Origin: Rhabdophis nuchalis
Lineage: Eukaryota; Chordata; Lepidosauria; Squamata; Natricidae
Length of the DNA stretch: 64,000 nt
Direction: 5' to 3'
Assembly: GCA_039707465.1 (NCBI GenBank)
Contig: CM077658.1
Span: 13,956,074 to 14,020,073 of the forward strand
Below are positions 34,482 through 46,051 of the stretch, in pieces. The notes beneath the pieces are model-generated. The model did not search any database. It worked only from the letters and a program-made list of their open reading frames with translations, and was not told where the DNA came from. Position 1 is the stretch's first letter. Each line of letters opens with the position of its first letter. Both the position numbers and the translations under genes were made by a program.

Positions 34482-35002
34482 CTAGGCCGCTGTGGAACTA
34501 GTGCTTGACTCCCAAACGCGGAACTTCTGATCCTCGAGGTGCCTCTTGCTGGAACATTTTCTGTGAGAAGGTTCGGACGGGGTCTCGCCAGACCAGAGGT
34601 TGGGGACGGGAGGCTCCCCGCTGCTTCTGCTCACAAAGACGGCGGGGATCTTCGGAGACAGTTCCAGCTCTTCCGCTGGCTGGGCCCTGGCTGGCTGAGA
34701 GCTCTTGCTTTTCATGCCGTGCCCGGCGTTCCAGGGCTTCTCCCCCGTGCCCTTGGCGGGAAAAGGAAGGCGCCGAGAACCGCTCTTGGAAGCCCCACCC
34801 GTGGCGCTGCTCCCCAGACGGGTCTGAGCCACGGGGATCTCCTCCATGGACTCCGCTGACTCGGAGTGGTAATCGGCCGGAGGACCCGCGGCTTGGACTG
34901 GGCCTGCCGTGCTGCTGGTGGGTACGGCTGCTTTAGGAGGACCAGGCGGTGCAAGGCTGGAAGTTGAGGCATTTGAAGAGGGGGCGGTAGTGATGGACGA
35001 TT
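34482..35002 (-). CDS. ZDHHC1: ZDHHC1 terminal coding exon (Ser/Pro-rich tail)
   Basis: This is the last and largest exon: 521 nt, 172 residues, ending in TAG at 34484-34482. It starts after a strong polypyrimidine tract and TTTTCAG. The product is low complexity and rich in Ser, Pro, Ala and Glu, as expected for the cytosolic C-terminal tail, which evolves fast in this family. The exon is GC-rich compared with its flanks. Its frame joins the preceding exon in phase 1 without a stop. Confidence 0.85.
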
Positions 35003-38000
35003 CTGAAAACAAGGAAGGGAGGAGAGGGCAGCAGAAATGGTCACTTCCCTCCTTCTACAGCAGGGGTGTCAAACTCAAGGCCCACGGGCTGAATCCAGAC
35101 CGCGGGGTGCTTAGATCTGGCCCGTGGGGCTGCCCTGGAAACAGCAAAGGACCAGCCTGTGATGCCTCTGTCAGCAAAAACAGAGCTCGGGAGAGCCGCA
35201 CGTGGCCTCCCTGGGCTCCATTTTCAGCCGCGACGGCCTCCTGCAGCCCTCCGCCAGTGAAAATGGAGCCTGGAGAGCGCATATGTTCCCCCAGGCCACA
35301 TTGTTAGCCACGATGGCCTCCTACAGCCCTCTGCCAGCAAAAATGGAGCTCGGGAGGGTCGCTCCAATTTCGGCCGCAACAGCCTGCTGACACCCTCTGC
35401 CAGTGAAAACGGAGCGCAAACGTTCCTTTTTTATTGGCAGAGGGTGGCAGGAGGCCGTCACAGCCGAAAACAGACTTTGGGAGCCTATTTTCGCTGGCAG
35501 AGTTCTCAGGCCACCTCTTGTCCCTGACAAGAGTGACGTCAAGCTGGCCACAGCCACCCCAGCCCCCAAGATCAAAACACAACCCTGATGTGGCCCTCAA
35601 TAAAATCGAGTTTGATCCCCCTGTTCTACAGCAACGGGGCTTGTTGGAGACCGTGGGAGTGGCAGCAAGAAACCAGGGAAATGTCAATGGGTTTTGCACC
35701 ATTGCTCTGCTTCCCAGGCGAAGCTATTAGAAATTGTTTGGGTTGTAAAAAAAACAAAAAACCCCAAAAGCTGTCCACGGATCATTTGGCAGCTTTATAT
35801 TTAAGTCTCCAGGATTCTCGTTAGGCCAAAAGGAGCCCTTTAAGATGGAATCTCTGGGCTGCTGACCTTACCTGACTGTAAAACTGGGAAAGAGGTCCAT
35901 GGAACAAGGGTCGCCTTGGAATTTTCTTCCAACCCAGAAGAGGAGACCTTCTGCAACTTCTTCCGCTTCTTCCGCTTCTTCTTCTTCTTCTGAAGCTACA
36001 CAATAAATCAAAGCGGCATCCATTTAGAATCAATACACCACCAGTGGTGGGATTCACATTTTTTTTACTATCGGTTCTGTGGGTGTGGCGTGGCTTGGTG
36101 GGCGTGGCAAGGGAAGGATACTGCTAAATCCCCATTCCCTCCCCATTCCAGGGGAAGGTTACTGAAAAATCCCCATTCCCTCCAGATCAGCTGGGACTCA
36201 GGAGGCAAAGAATAAATAGGGGTGGGGCCAGCCAGAGGTGGTATTTACCGGTTCTCCGAACTACTCAAAATTTTCACTACCGGTTCGCCAGAACTGATCA
36301 GAACCTGCTGAATGCCACCTCTGGACTATACCAATTATGGTTGTTGGTAAACCCGGGCCAAATTTCCACCCAGCTATGAAGCTTAGTTACACTATCTCAT
36401 CTACTCTTGTTTATAGGATTCTTATAAGGATAATTTAATATGAAGCAGACAGCTTAAAATAAAACCCATGTAACAACTCCTCTGCAAATAAATAAATAAA
36501 TAAATAAACAAACAAACAAACAAACAAACAAACAAACAAACAAACATGCATGGAATAGGAATAGGAAATGCCAAACACAATAAGTCATCAGAAATTGTTA
36601 ATTGCTGATGAAAGAGAAAGTGTCCTAGGGTGATACAATCAATCACGTCGCTGTGTAATGTAACCTCCTCAGGCTAAGCTTCAGTCACACCTCTCTTACC
36701 TGTCGCTGGTCTCCAGACTGCAAATCTGGAAGTTCAGAAGATGACACAGTCTTGTTGTCTATGCCATCATTGCGGATACAAAACTTGGGTAGGCTGAAAC
36801 AGAAGACAGGGCATTGGCTCTAGAACACAGTTCTAGGCTGCATAAACAGAGGGATAGAATCAAGATCCCGTGAAGTGTTAATACCCCTTTATAAGGCCTT
36901 GGTATTCTGCAATCAGTTTTGGTCGCCACAATGTAAAAAAGATGTGGAGACTCTAGAAGGAGTGCAGAGAAGAGCAACAAAGAGGATTAGGGGACTGGAG
37001 GCTAAAACCTATGAAGAACTGTTGCTGGAATTGGGTACGGTACAGGCAAATGTTCCCCTTGCACATAAGTGCTAGTTGTTCCCGACTCTAGGAGGCGGTG
37101 TTTATCTCCATTTCAAAGCCGAAGAGCCAGCGCTGACCGAAGACATCTCCGTGGTCATGTGGCTGCCATGACTAAACGCTAAAGGCACACGGGACACTGT
37201 TTCCTTCCCACCAAAGGTGGTTCCTAAGATGGCCATATAGTGTCAGTTTACCTGACCAACTAGCAGCAATGAGTTGCTTCCTCCCAGTAACCTGATGAGA
37301 GAGATTGTAAAGGGGCTGGGAAAAGAGCAGACAGACGTAGAAATCAAGAGAGGGTGGGCAAGTCAGCTGATAGCTCAGTTCATAAATGACAACTTAACCC
37401 AATGAAGAGACTTCTAGTAAAAAGTATTTCAAAACACTCACAGGGATTCTGTTTAAAAACCAGAAGTGGGGAAAATCCTATCATGTTTCCACAATTTTCC
37501 CCCCACATGCCAACACTTTGCTATACAACTAATTCCCACAAACTATCTAGAAAGGCAGTATTACCATCATTATTCTCATCTTCTCTATCACCTTATCTTC
37601 TTATGACTATTACTTGTTACTAATTGTTCCATAAGTATCCTAGTATGATTTATGTCGATTGCTTATTTAGCATCCATGACTATCACTAAGTGTTCTATCT
37701 AATGTTTTATGATGAATGTATTTTTACAATGACGATGATAATGATTTATCCCTATCGGTGTATGTTCACTGAGAGCTTATGCATTGGAGACAAATTCCTT
37801 TGTGCGTCTAATCTTATTTGGCCAAGAAAGAATTTGAATTCTGTATTTATCTTGACCACAGTCCAAGATGTGAAGTCTGCAAAGGTCTTACTTATTTAAG
37901 ATTGCCCAGTTGGGTTGGGTTAACACTGGTACAAATAACTGACTTCCTGTTGCTATTGCTGTACTAATAATCCTCATTAACAAATGCTGGTTTCCTGGTT

Positions 38001-41000
38001 GCCTTCCTTCCCAACTATATTGCTTTTTCAAAACTGGCTAATGGAGGAGGATCCATTTGTCAATGGAGTAAGTATGTGGGCCAAATAAAAAGTGGTGGCG
38101 GATCAAAGAGAGACCGTGGGCTGGCCACTCTTGATTTTGCTCTACACATTATCAATCTATAAATCCTTCTCCTTGTAAAATCTAGGCCGCTCAATGTTGC
38201 TTTGCTGTGGCGTTTAATGTTGTTTTTAATTGCAATATTTTCTGCTGAATTCTACTCTTACTGTTGCTGCTTGATTTGGTTTTATTTCCTCTTCTTATCA
38301 ACAAAAGCCAAACAGAGATATAAATTCTCAGTTGGATTTACTGTTAAGAAAGCTGTTCTGATTCCTAAGAAGCGAAGAAAATCACATTTAATATAAACTT
38401 ACTGTCAATCCAAGACACCTCACCCACTTTAACCAAGTCAGGGAAGTTGGCCCTCATTTCTACTTACTCTCTCCCAGGTGGCAATCCTGGTGAGCTTTCC
38501 ACCTGCATCTCAGGATTGGTATATCCAAGACTCCCTGTATAAAACTGCATATCCTGAAACAAACAAGCTATTTTAGTAAGGGCCTGTTGCAGCCTTTGCG
38601 CAGACAAAATGAGGAGCATTACCTGTGCAGCCCTGATCAGATGGTGGGGGGTGGGGGGAGAGAAAATGACCTCTTTCCCCTCCAACTTGCTGATGACCCC
38701 TAGGAGATGCACCCCATACTTTAAAGAAGAAACTTCAGATTTGCATGTGATTTTTAAAGGAGCTAGAAAGATACAGTGCTTGTGTGTTGAGTGTGTGTGC
38801 TGGCCTTGGACTGGGGGAAACATGGCTTAAATACACAGTTGGTGATGCTGATCACGAGGAGGCCCTGAGCCAGTCACTTAATCTCAGCCTTTAGTAGGTT
38901 CCAGGGGGTAGCAAAGTCCATGCATGCTACCTCTGTGCATCTGGAAACAAAGCACTGCACTGTTTACAGTTTCTATTTCACTTGATCAAAATGGAATGTT
39001 TGAAGAAGGAGCAACAATATCAAGAGTTTCAATCAATACCTTCTCCTATCACCAATCACTGAGTGGTTTAGCCACTCAGTTTTAGCTAAGGAATAGGCTT
39101 TGCTTAGGTGTCAAGTATTTGGCATTCAGTGCAATTTGGCAATAGTTCACCTGACAAACAGAATGAGCCAGCATTGCTGTGTGCCCTCACTGGGTGCTGA
39201 AGATCTCGACATGTCTAAATAACTGGGTTACATTCTAGGCTAGGGCTCTGTAACCTCTGGCTCTGGAGCCGCATGTGGCTTTTTCGTCCCTCTGCTGCGG
39301 CTCCCTGTCACTCAAAATATGCGTCACAACCGCCAATGTGCGACACCCTCCGGCACGTGATTTACTGAGCTTTTCGACTCATCTTTTGTGGGGGAGGGGG
39401 GAGGGGGGCAAAAATGGTTGTGTTGCATGCAGAAATAAAAAAAATGTGTTTTCTCTGTAGCAGGTCACTGATTTCATAAATGCAACGCACTGTCGTTTTC
39501 TTATACATAGCATAAAGGTAAAAAAACGCGATACATGCAGTGTTATCTTCATTTTGGATGTCAAAAGGGTTTTGTGGCTCCCGGTGTTTTCTTTTCAGTG
39601 GGAAACGGGTCCAAGTGGCTCTTTTGAGTGTTTAAGGCTGCCGACCCCTGTTCTAGACCGTAAAACCAATTTGAATTTCAAGAAGCACATCGTGCTGTGT
39701 TGAGATGTGATCAGGACAGACCACTCAAATTCAAAGGAATTATCTCTATGGATACTATGATCGTATAATAAGTTATTGCTATAATACAAAAAAAATAATG
39801 ATTATCCTCTTGTACTGGCTCTCACATCAACAACATGAAGTCTGTAAGCCTCACTCTTGCCTCCTACCATGGGAAAATACATAAGCCCCAGACTTTACAG
39901 ATAGCAGAATTAAAGCAATGTTAAGGAAATACTATGAACACGTTGCATGCTGGATATATTTAAAAAATACATTTTTATTTAAACGAAAGCTGCAGCCTTG
40001 CCTGAATGGGCCTTGTTGAGGGAGGGTAGAATTCTGGCTGCTTCTCAGGATCCTTCACCTCTTGTGGGGGACGTTGCTGGACAATGTATTCATAGGTGGT
40101 CATTCGGTGCCACACTAAAGAGAAGGAGAGAAGATTAATTCACTTCAAAATACAGAGAACAAGACATGAAGCAAGTGCCAAAGGTGGCATGCAGAGCTCT
40201 CCTGGTGGGCACGTGGGCCGTCGCCTCCTGGTTTCCAGCATGCACATGGGTGCCGGTCAGCTGGTCTTTGTGGGCATGAGCACAGTGGAAAACAGACTGA
40301 AAACAGCCCAAAAACCAATTCCAAAACAAGCCGTTTTCAGGCCAGTTTTCTTGGCCCCAAAAAACTGCCTGAAAACGGCCAAAAACAGGCACGTGCGCAC
40401 TGGTCGGCGCCCACTTGGTCTTCGTGGGTGCCAAAGCACTGGAAAAGAACCTGAAAACAGCCCCAAAAACTGCCTGATAAATGCCCAAAACCAGTATGTG
40501 CATGCTAGCCAGCTGGTCTTCTGGTTTCTGGAGCTCTGGAGCACATACACACACATTCCAGTTTGGGCACTCAGTGGTGAAAAGGTTCGCCATTCCTTAG
40601 TGATAGTCATGGGTTACTAATAAGCAATCAAATCATACTAGAAAACAAATAAAGCAATATACATTTTAAAGATACAAGCAACATGGCTATAGTCATAAGT
40701 GGGAAGAGAGTACTAGAAAAGAGATAGGTACTAGAAGAGAATAATAATAATAATACTGTCTTAGTAGGTAATTTGACAATGTTGAGGGGATTAGTTGTTT
40801 AGCAGAGTGATGGCATTCAGGAAAAAAAACCTGTCCTTGTGTCTAGCTGTTCTGGTATGCAGAGCCCTATAGCATCGTTTTGAGGGTAGAAGTTGAAACA
40901 ATTTATGTCCAGGATATGAGTATCTCTAGATATTCTGTAAATATCACAGCCTTCTTTTAATTTAATATTAATTTTAGTATTAATGTAATATTAATTTTAG

Positions 41001-43953
41001 TATTAATGTAATATTAATTTTAGTATTCATTTAATATTAATTTTAGTATTCATTTAATATTAATTTTAGTATTCACTTAATATTAATTTCAGTATTCATT
41101 TAATATTCATTTTAATATTTTAATGGAAGTGAGAAGGAAAACCAGAAAAAAGTGGTACCTACTCAGATAAATATGGAAGACTAAAAGGTGGCCCAACAGG
41201 AACAGAGTCAATAACCCCAGAATTATCAGCAGACCAGCCAAGGACAAGATTGCAGGTGCTTTTGTCTTAACTGGAGCAACAGGAAGGAACGCAAACCAGA
41301 CATCTGTTTGGTTCTTCCAGTCTACAAAATGAAACAGACAAAAAAGAGGAGGAGTTGAACCTTCATCACTCTGTATTCATGGAAATCACTTTAATGGGCT
41401 CTCAAGCCACGGGAAAATTATCTAGATTGCCCAAACTTTGAATAACTTTTCTTAGGAAACAAGTGTATAATAGTGAATGATAATTTAGATACTTATCAAC
41501 GCGGGTGCTTCTGACTAAGAAGATCAAAGGAGACAAAGCAGGTTGTAGGAAGGTACCTTCAAAGTGATGTCCGGTGCGTAACTTCGTGGGATCAAGGAAG
41601 AATTGAACAAAGACATAGAAAGCAACAAGTAGGATTAGGAGAAGGCCCAGGATAGCAGATATTACACTGTTCAGAAACAGCCTGTTAAGAAAACAGAGGA
41701 ATCTTTAGCCACCTTCACAATGAAACACAAAAGAAATCAATTTTCAGCCATGGCTGTCACACTGAGCAATGAGAATCTCTGGCAAAGAAACTGTGCCATT
41801 CCTAACCCTTGCAGATGTATAGAGAGGGCTACACTCCTGTCTGACTCTCTTTGCTTGTCTAGCTCAGAAGAAGAGAGTAAGGGCCTCCATAAAAGCCAGC
41901 GACATCTACAGTATAGCATATTCTAGAGTGGAACTCTAATTTGAGAAATCTATAAGTTACGAATCATTTTTATCACATCCAACGCAGTTTACTTCAATTC
42001 TGCACGAAGAATACAACACTTAGTTTTTATTGGCCAAATAACCAGCAGGACCTCCATGTATCTCAGCCAGGAATCAAAACAAGCAGCTAGACTAAAAGTA
42101 CCAAACCCAATGCTCTAAGATTCTAGACGACTCTTTGAAATAGTAGGTGTCTACTTTATATATTTCTAACTATGATCTTAAGTATATTCCCTATAACAAC
42201 ATGCAATTTGAAAATGGAAAACAGACATTTAGACTGTGAAGGCTGAAAAAAAGATTTTTAAAAAGTGCTAGATTTGTTCAATGAACATTCACCGGCTTTG
42301 CTTAATGGGCTAATGTGTGATAGACAAGACCATACCAATAATTTCTCTCTCCCACACAGTTGTTGAGCCACATGCAGTGATGATCAAAGCCACATACGCA
42401 TTTGTTACAGGACCCGCAATGTTTTGATCTGGAGCTCCTAATAATAAAACAGGGAGAGAGAGAGAGAGAGAAACAGAGCTAATTATACTCTGCAGTTGTA
42501 AGTAAGTACAACTAGTAAGAAAGGGCTGAAACAAAGTGTTAATTTAAGAATTCATGGATGTAGCTGCTGTATATTATTGATGAGGATAAGATGCAGAGAT
42601 GGAGGGAGGGGGCACCGCCGTTTGCACTGTTTAAGACCCCAAGTGGTTATTTAATTCACAAGGTCATGGTTGAGTCATCTATTATGCTAAACTGTTTGTT
42701 TAATCATGACTTATTGAATAAACACAATTGACTGGTTCATACAACAGACCAAGCCGTAAGTCACAGTTTACAAAACACATTGTCGGTGTTTACATAACAC
42801 GCTTAACCAAAACCAAACAAACCACATTATGTTCAGCGTGACATGTGAATCCAGCCAGTTCTATTACGGTCCAGTGGCAGTAAACCAAGGCACAATACGG
42901 ATAGCTGCGAAATACTTGGAAGTTTTCTCTGAGATTTCTAGCACTGGTTGTTTGCCCGAGAATGGAATCGGTGCAGTTAACTCACAACTCATATAAAAAA
43001 GAAGGCCAAACAAATAACTCACACATCAACATCACAGATGTGACAGTGACGATTTTCAATGACGTGAGCGTGCTGGCTGCGATTGAACGCGCTCAGGGGC
43101 CCCTGGTAATTCTTCTTGCGCACACTGTCATCGGCCGGATCAATGGAAACTGCGGTAAGGTGAACCACTAGATGGCAGAGAAAGAAGACGCCGGGACACT
43201 GAAGTGGGCACAGTTAAGGCTTCTCTCGCTCTGATTTATCGACGTTCACATTTTAAAGAGCCACGGAAAAAAATGCCACCAGGGTTAAAAATCCTTTCAC
43301 TTAAAAAAAAGAAAAGAAAAGAAAACTTGGTGCCAGCTGGCTTGAAAGATGCAAATCATGGCTTCTTCACAGAAGCCCAGAAAATAAGCTTATCGAGGCA
43401 GACCGAGTGGAGCAAGTGGGCAGTTTTAAGTTTCTGGGTGTTATCCTAAAAGAGGACCTGACCTGGGGAGCCCACATTGCAGCCCTGGTCAAAAGGGCCC
43501 AGCAGAGATTCTACTACCTGAGACTTCTCAGGAAACCACAACTGAAAGAAAAACTGAAGGAAGCATAGCTGGCTGGGGGATTCTGGGAGTTGAAGTCCAC
43601 AGGACTTAAAAGTCGCCAAGGTTGAGAAAACACTGCCCTAAATGAAAGTTTTGGTAAACGTTTAAGAAACGTTTTCCACCATTGGTGCCCTCAACGGATT
43701 CGGAACAACTCTATTTGCGAGACAGAAAGGATACGATGTACCCAGCAGGTACCCAACGGAGGGGCAGGAGAGGCACAAGGATGCCAAAACCAACCAGCGC
43801 AAAGAAGAAGAAAAGTAACCAGGCAACGAATTGGAAAGGGTGTGGGGGCCAACTCCAGCCATTTCTCCTGGCGTGCTGGGACTGAACTTCAAAAGTTGTT
43901 TCAGATGTTTTCTCTGGTGCTGTCTTGTTAGGTGGCTTACTGCAGATGTTCAT
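34482..43953 (-). CDS. ZDHHC1: ZDHHC1 palmitoyltransferase, complete coding region in 10 exons
   Basis: Coding exons in transcript order: 43953-43735, 43198-43023, 42437-42336, 41681-41557, 41321-41163, 40114-40002, 38553-38468, 36793-36700, 35989-35872, 35002-34482. They sum to 1713 nt, an unbroken frame of 570 residues plus TAG, and all junction phases agree. The product is a multipass zDHHC S-acyltransferase that transfers palmitate to cysteines of membrane proteins; mammalian ZDHHC1 also supports STING signalling. Visible parts are TM1 about residues 42-63, TM2 about 75-90, the Cys-rich domain about 122-166 with DHHC at 150-153, TM3 about 168-194, TM4 about 230-256, the TTxE motif (TTYE) at 266-269, a lysine/arginine run at 359-369, and a Ser/Pro-rich tail. 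The start follows an intron acceptor directly, so an upstream exon could add a few residues. Intron 6 begins with GC. The human protein is 485 residues; the extra length is in the tail. ZDHHC11 is the main alternative but is disfavoured by the TPPP3 neighbour. Confidence 0.94.
35061..35623. mobile_element. hAT element (CAGGGGTGTCAAACTC family) in ZDHHC1 intron 9
   Basis: The left end CAGGGGTGTCAAACTCAAGG and right end GAGTTTGATCCCCCTG have a perfect 8-bp duplication TTCTACAG (35053-35060, 35624-35631). The interior repeats a block around CCAGCGAAAATGGAGCTCGG about five times. Confidence 0.9.
36045..36328. mobile_element. hAT-like repeat in ZDHHC1 intron 8
   Basis: CAGTGGTGGGATTCACAT at the left and GCTGAATGCCACCTCTG at the right, with ACTATCGGTTCTGTGGGTGT inside. 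Same family as 23495 and 60797. No matching 8-mers at the ends. Confidence 0.65.
36487..36545. repeat. (AAAT)n/(AAAC)n microsatellite
   Basis: AAAT units switch to AAAC units. Confidence 0.95.
36858..37037 (+). mobile_element. CR1-like LINE ORF2 fragment
   Basis: The plus frame encodes [20 protein letters not shown], then [20 protein letters not shown], a late reverse-transcriptase region. It ends abruptly at a truncated SINE. Confidence 0.85.
37038..37229 (-). mobile_element. Truncated tRNA-derived SINE
   Basis: Only the tail half is present (CTAGTTGTTCCCGACTCTAG, GAAGAGCCAGCGCTGACC); the tRNA-like head is missing. Confidence 0.8.
37575..37860 (+). mobile_element. CR1-L3 'Snake1'-like 3' UTR
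   Basis: ATCCTAGTATGATTTATG, GACTATCACTAAG and AGACAAATTCCTTTGTG parallel 9700-9850. No AATAG array follows here. Confidence 0.65.
37861..38467. other. ZDHHC1 intron 7, unassigned
   Basis: I see no repeat or exon-like sequence. Confidence 0.4.
39241..39650. mobile_element. hAT element (GGCTCTGGAGCC family) in ZDHHC1 intron 6
   Basis: Left end TAGGGCTCTGTAACC (degenerate) and right end GCCGACCCCTG. Flanking 8-mers TTCTAGGC and TTCTAGAC match at 7 of 8. Confidence 0.85.
40000..40001 (-). other. Noncanonical GC splice donor of ZDHHC1 intron 6
   Basis: The exon ends ATTCAG and the intron begins GCAAGG. The next exon (from 38553) starts with GAT ATG in the correct phase and matches the conserved PIQ-(E/D)M-FY junction. 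No GT is available near the junction. Confidence 0.8.
40190..40605. repeat. Internally repeated element in ZDHHC1 intron 5
   Basis: Blocks with GCTGGTCTT(T/C), GAAAACAGCCC and CCAAAAACTGCCTGA recur. It ends AAAAGGTTCGCCATT. It resembles 28124-28400 and the piece at 51571-51715; probably a hAT-type nonautonomous family. Confidence 0.5.
40963..41122. repeat. 23-bp AT-rich minisatellite
   Basis: About 6.5 units of the form GTAATATTAATTTTAGTATTAAT, with G/C-to-T drift in later units. It ends only about 40 bp from the donor of ZDHHC1 exon 5. Confidence 0.9.
41690..42335. other. ZDHHC1 intron 3, unassigned
   Basis: I see no named repeat or additional exon. Confidence 0.4.
42336..42437 (-). CDS. 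ZDHHC1: ZDHHC1 exon 3, catalytic DHHC cysteine-rich domain
   Basis: This 102-nt exon encodes the zinc-binding, catalytic core. It contains the paired cysteines of [13 protein letters not shown], then DHHC with the acyl-accepting cysteine at residue 153, then [11 protein letters not shown]. All zinc-ligand Cys/His positions expected in this segment are present, so the enzyme looks intact. A methionine follows the DHHC where human ZDHHC1 has lysine. Acceptor TTATTAG and donor GTATGG flank it. A short (GA)n run lies just upstream of the acceptor, at about 42450-42472. Confidence 0.95.
42480..43022. other. ZDHHC1 intron 2, unassigned
   Basis: Nothing beyond the (GA)n run next to exon 3. Confidence 0.4.
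43400..43562 (+). mobile_element. LINE reverse-transcriptase fragment in ZDHHC1 intron 1
   Basis: The plus frame reads [20 protein letters not shown], then [20 protein letters not shown], a conserved region near the end of LINE reverse transcriptases. It is short but unbroken. Confidence 0.8.
43566..43645. mobile_element. Half of a palindromic hAT MITE
   Basis: TTCTGGGAGTTGAAGTCCAC and GCCAAGGTTGAGAAAACACTG form a right half only, directly after the LINE piece. Confidence 0.65.
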
Positions 43954-44420
43954 CTGCGGGAGAGAAGAGGGAGAGTAAAAAAAAAAAATAGAAAAGGAAG
44001 AAAGGGGGTAAAAACATATCTTCCCTTGAAAAAGCTGCAGAAAGCATATTTAAAATACAAACCTTTTGGTAAGGTGGAGCATTGTGTGCAGGAAAGAGTC
44101 TCGGAAGATCACAGACAGCTGCAACGCAACACTGGACACCAAAGAGTTTTGCTTTTTAGAAAAGGCAACCCAATTGGCCAAAGTAAAAACTGTCACAGCC
44201 TGTCCTTGAAGGCTGAACTAGGCCAGAACTAAATTGCCAAGAACTGCCAGCTGCCAGGTTACCCTTTGGAAGGAAAAATTAAGTGTACAGAAGTTGTTGC
44301 TCTGAACATATATCAAGTGGCGTTTCCCACATTCCCCAGTGGCTCAACTTTACATGTCGTGTGCATGTTCACTGGAGGAGGTGGGAGAAATTGTTTCATT
44401 ACAATACAACAGCCTATATA

Positions 44421-44763
44421 GGTAAAGGTTCCCCTCGCACATATGTGCTAGTTGTTCCTGACTCTAGGGGACGGTGCTCATCTCCGTTTCAAAGCCGAAG
44501 AGCCAGCGCTGTCCGAAGACGTCTCTGTGGTCATTTGGCTGGCATGACTAAACAATGAAGACGCACCGAGTGCTGTTCCCTTCCCACCAAAGGTGGTTCC
44601 TATTTTTTTATTTGCATTTTTACATGCTTTCGAACTGCTAGGTTGGCAGAAGCTGGGACAAGTAACGGGAGCTCACTCCGTTACACGGAGCTCAGAATTT
44701 GAACTGCCAAATTGCCGACCCTTCTAATCAATAAGCTCAGTGTCTTAGCAACTGAGCCACCTT
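44421..44763 (-). mobile_element. tRNA-derived SINE (Sauria type)
   Basis: A full-length minus copy, from GGTAAAGGTTCCCCTCGCAC to AGCAACTGAGCCACC. Confidence 0.88.
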
Positions 44764-45549
44764 TACCACAGTCTATCTGATTTTGAAATGAACTCCATTT
44801 TTAATGTTCAAACTTTAAGAAATAACCATACAGAGAAGCAACATTAGGCTCTTTGTGGGACAAAGTGCGCCAGAGAAAAATGATTTTCGTTTGAATACGA
44901 AACTCCTGAATGAAAAACAGGAGGTTCAATACGCCACTATACTGTGTATGTGAAATGCACCGCAAACGAACAGAAAGCCCAGGGAAACATCACACATCAC
45001 ATCACAAATTAAATCTAGATTAACTGAAACTTGCAAGACTGGGAAAGTGCCACAAATCATATGGGCTCCCCTTACCCCAGCCTGAAGATAATTGCCTCAA
45101 TCTTACAGTTCAGGCCTCCCTTAATCCAATCATGTAGTTCTTAAAGTGTTCTCATAAGGTCCACAGTCTCTTTCTCTGCAAGCAAAAAAATAAAAAATAA
45201 ATAAAGATAAGTGAAATCAGAACGATTGAAACCTTTTTGAGAATATGAAAAAAAAAGTGTGTCTCTCTTTGCTTGGCCTAAAGCTTAAATTCCACTTCAG
45301 ACCATAAAAAAAGTTATTTGCTTTCAAAACAATCCAACACAATGCAAAACAATCTGACACCAATCACAAGGCTCTTTATCCTACATAACCTTTACCCATT
45401 GAAGAAGAGTTTGTGGGACTGATTCGTTGCCTGAAAATTGCTATTATTATAATAATCCTACCTATTCCTAAATGGTGTGGGGACTGTAATATTCTACAAA
45501 CTAAAACTGGGCTACAAAACCTAAAGGGCATATTGTCCAATAACTGGGC
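44764..45549. other. Unassigned DNA upstream of ZDHHC1 coding exon 1
   Basis: I see no exon or named repeat. It probably lies in a 5' intron. Confidence 0.4.
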
Positions 45550-45610
45550 AAGGGAGGGGAGGGTTGGACTAGATGACCTACAAGGTCCCTTCCAACTCTG
45601 TTAATCTGTT
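45550..45610 (+). mobile_element. CR1-like 3' terminal fragment
   Basis: GTTGGACTAGATGACCTACA and CCTTCCAACTCTGTTAA. Confidence 0.7.
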
Positions 45611-46051
45611 AAAAACGTCAGTGGCCTGATTGGCACACCGTAGGCTCCTCTAAAGGAAACCAGCATTACGCACGCATGTTTCAGTTCTTTGTGATTTATG
45701 GCAGTTCCATGCACAGAAACTGGTTTTGGTTAGCTTCCTTTGTTGTACATTTGAAAATGAGATCCTGTGGCTAAGCAACACCTTGAACTTCAACAAAGAA
45801 TCGTCCATACAATGGAGGGGACTGTAATAATATCCATGAACTGATCTTACTTTTCCTCATTTCCAGTTAAGTACGTTCCCGAACAATAATTTCTATGCCA
45901 GGCCAAGAAAATGCGGAAGCTCCTCCCTGATAAATTAGCTGCCTACGTGTCATAAAAAGTGGTGATTTTTTCCCTTTTCGGAGGGGAAATGAAAATGCAT
46001 GTGAGCATATCTTATAAACTTGGTTGTAAGTCCCACTCATTTAGGGGAGTT

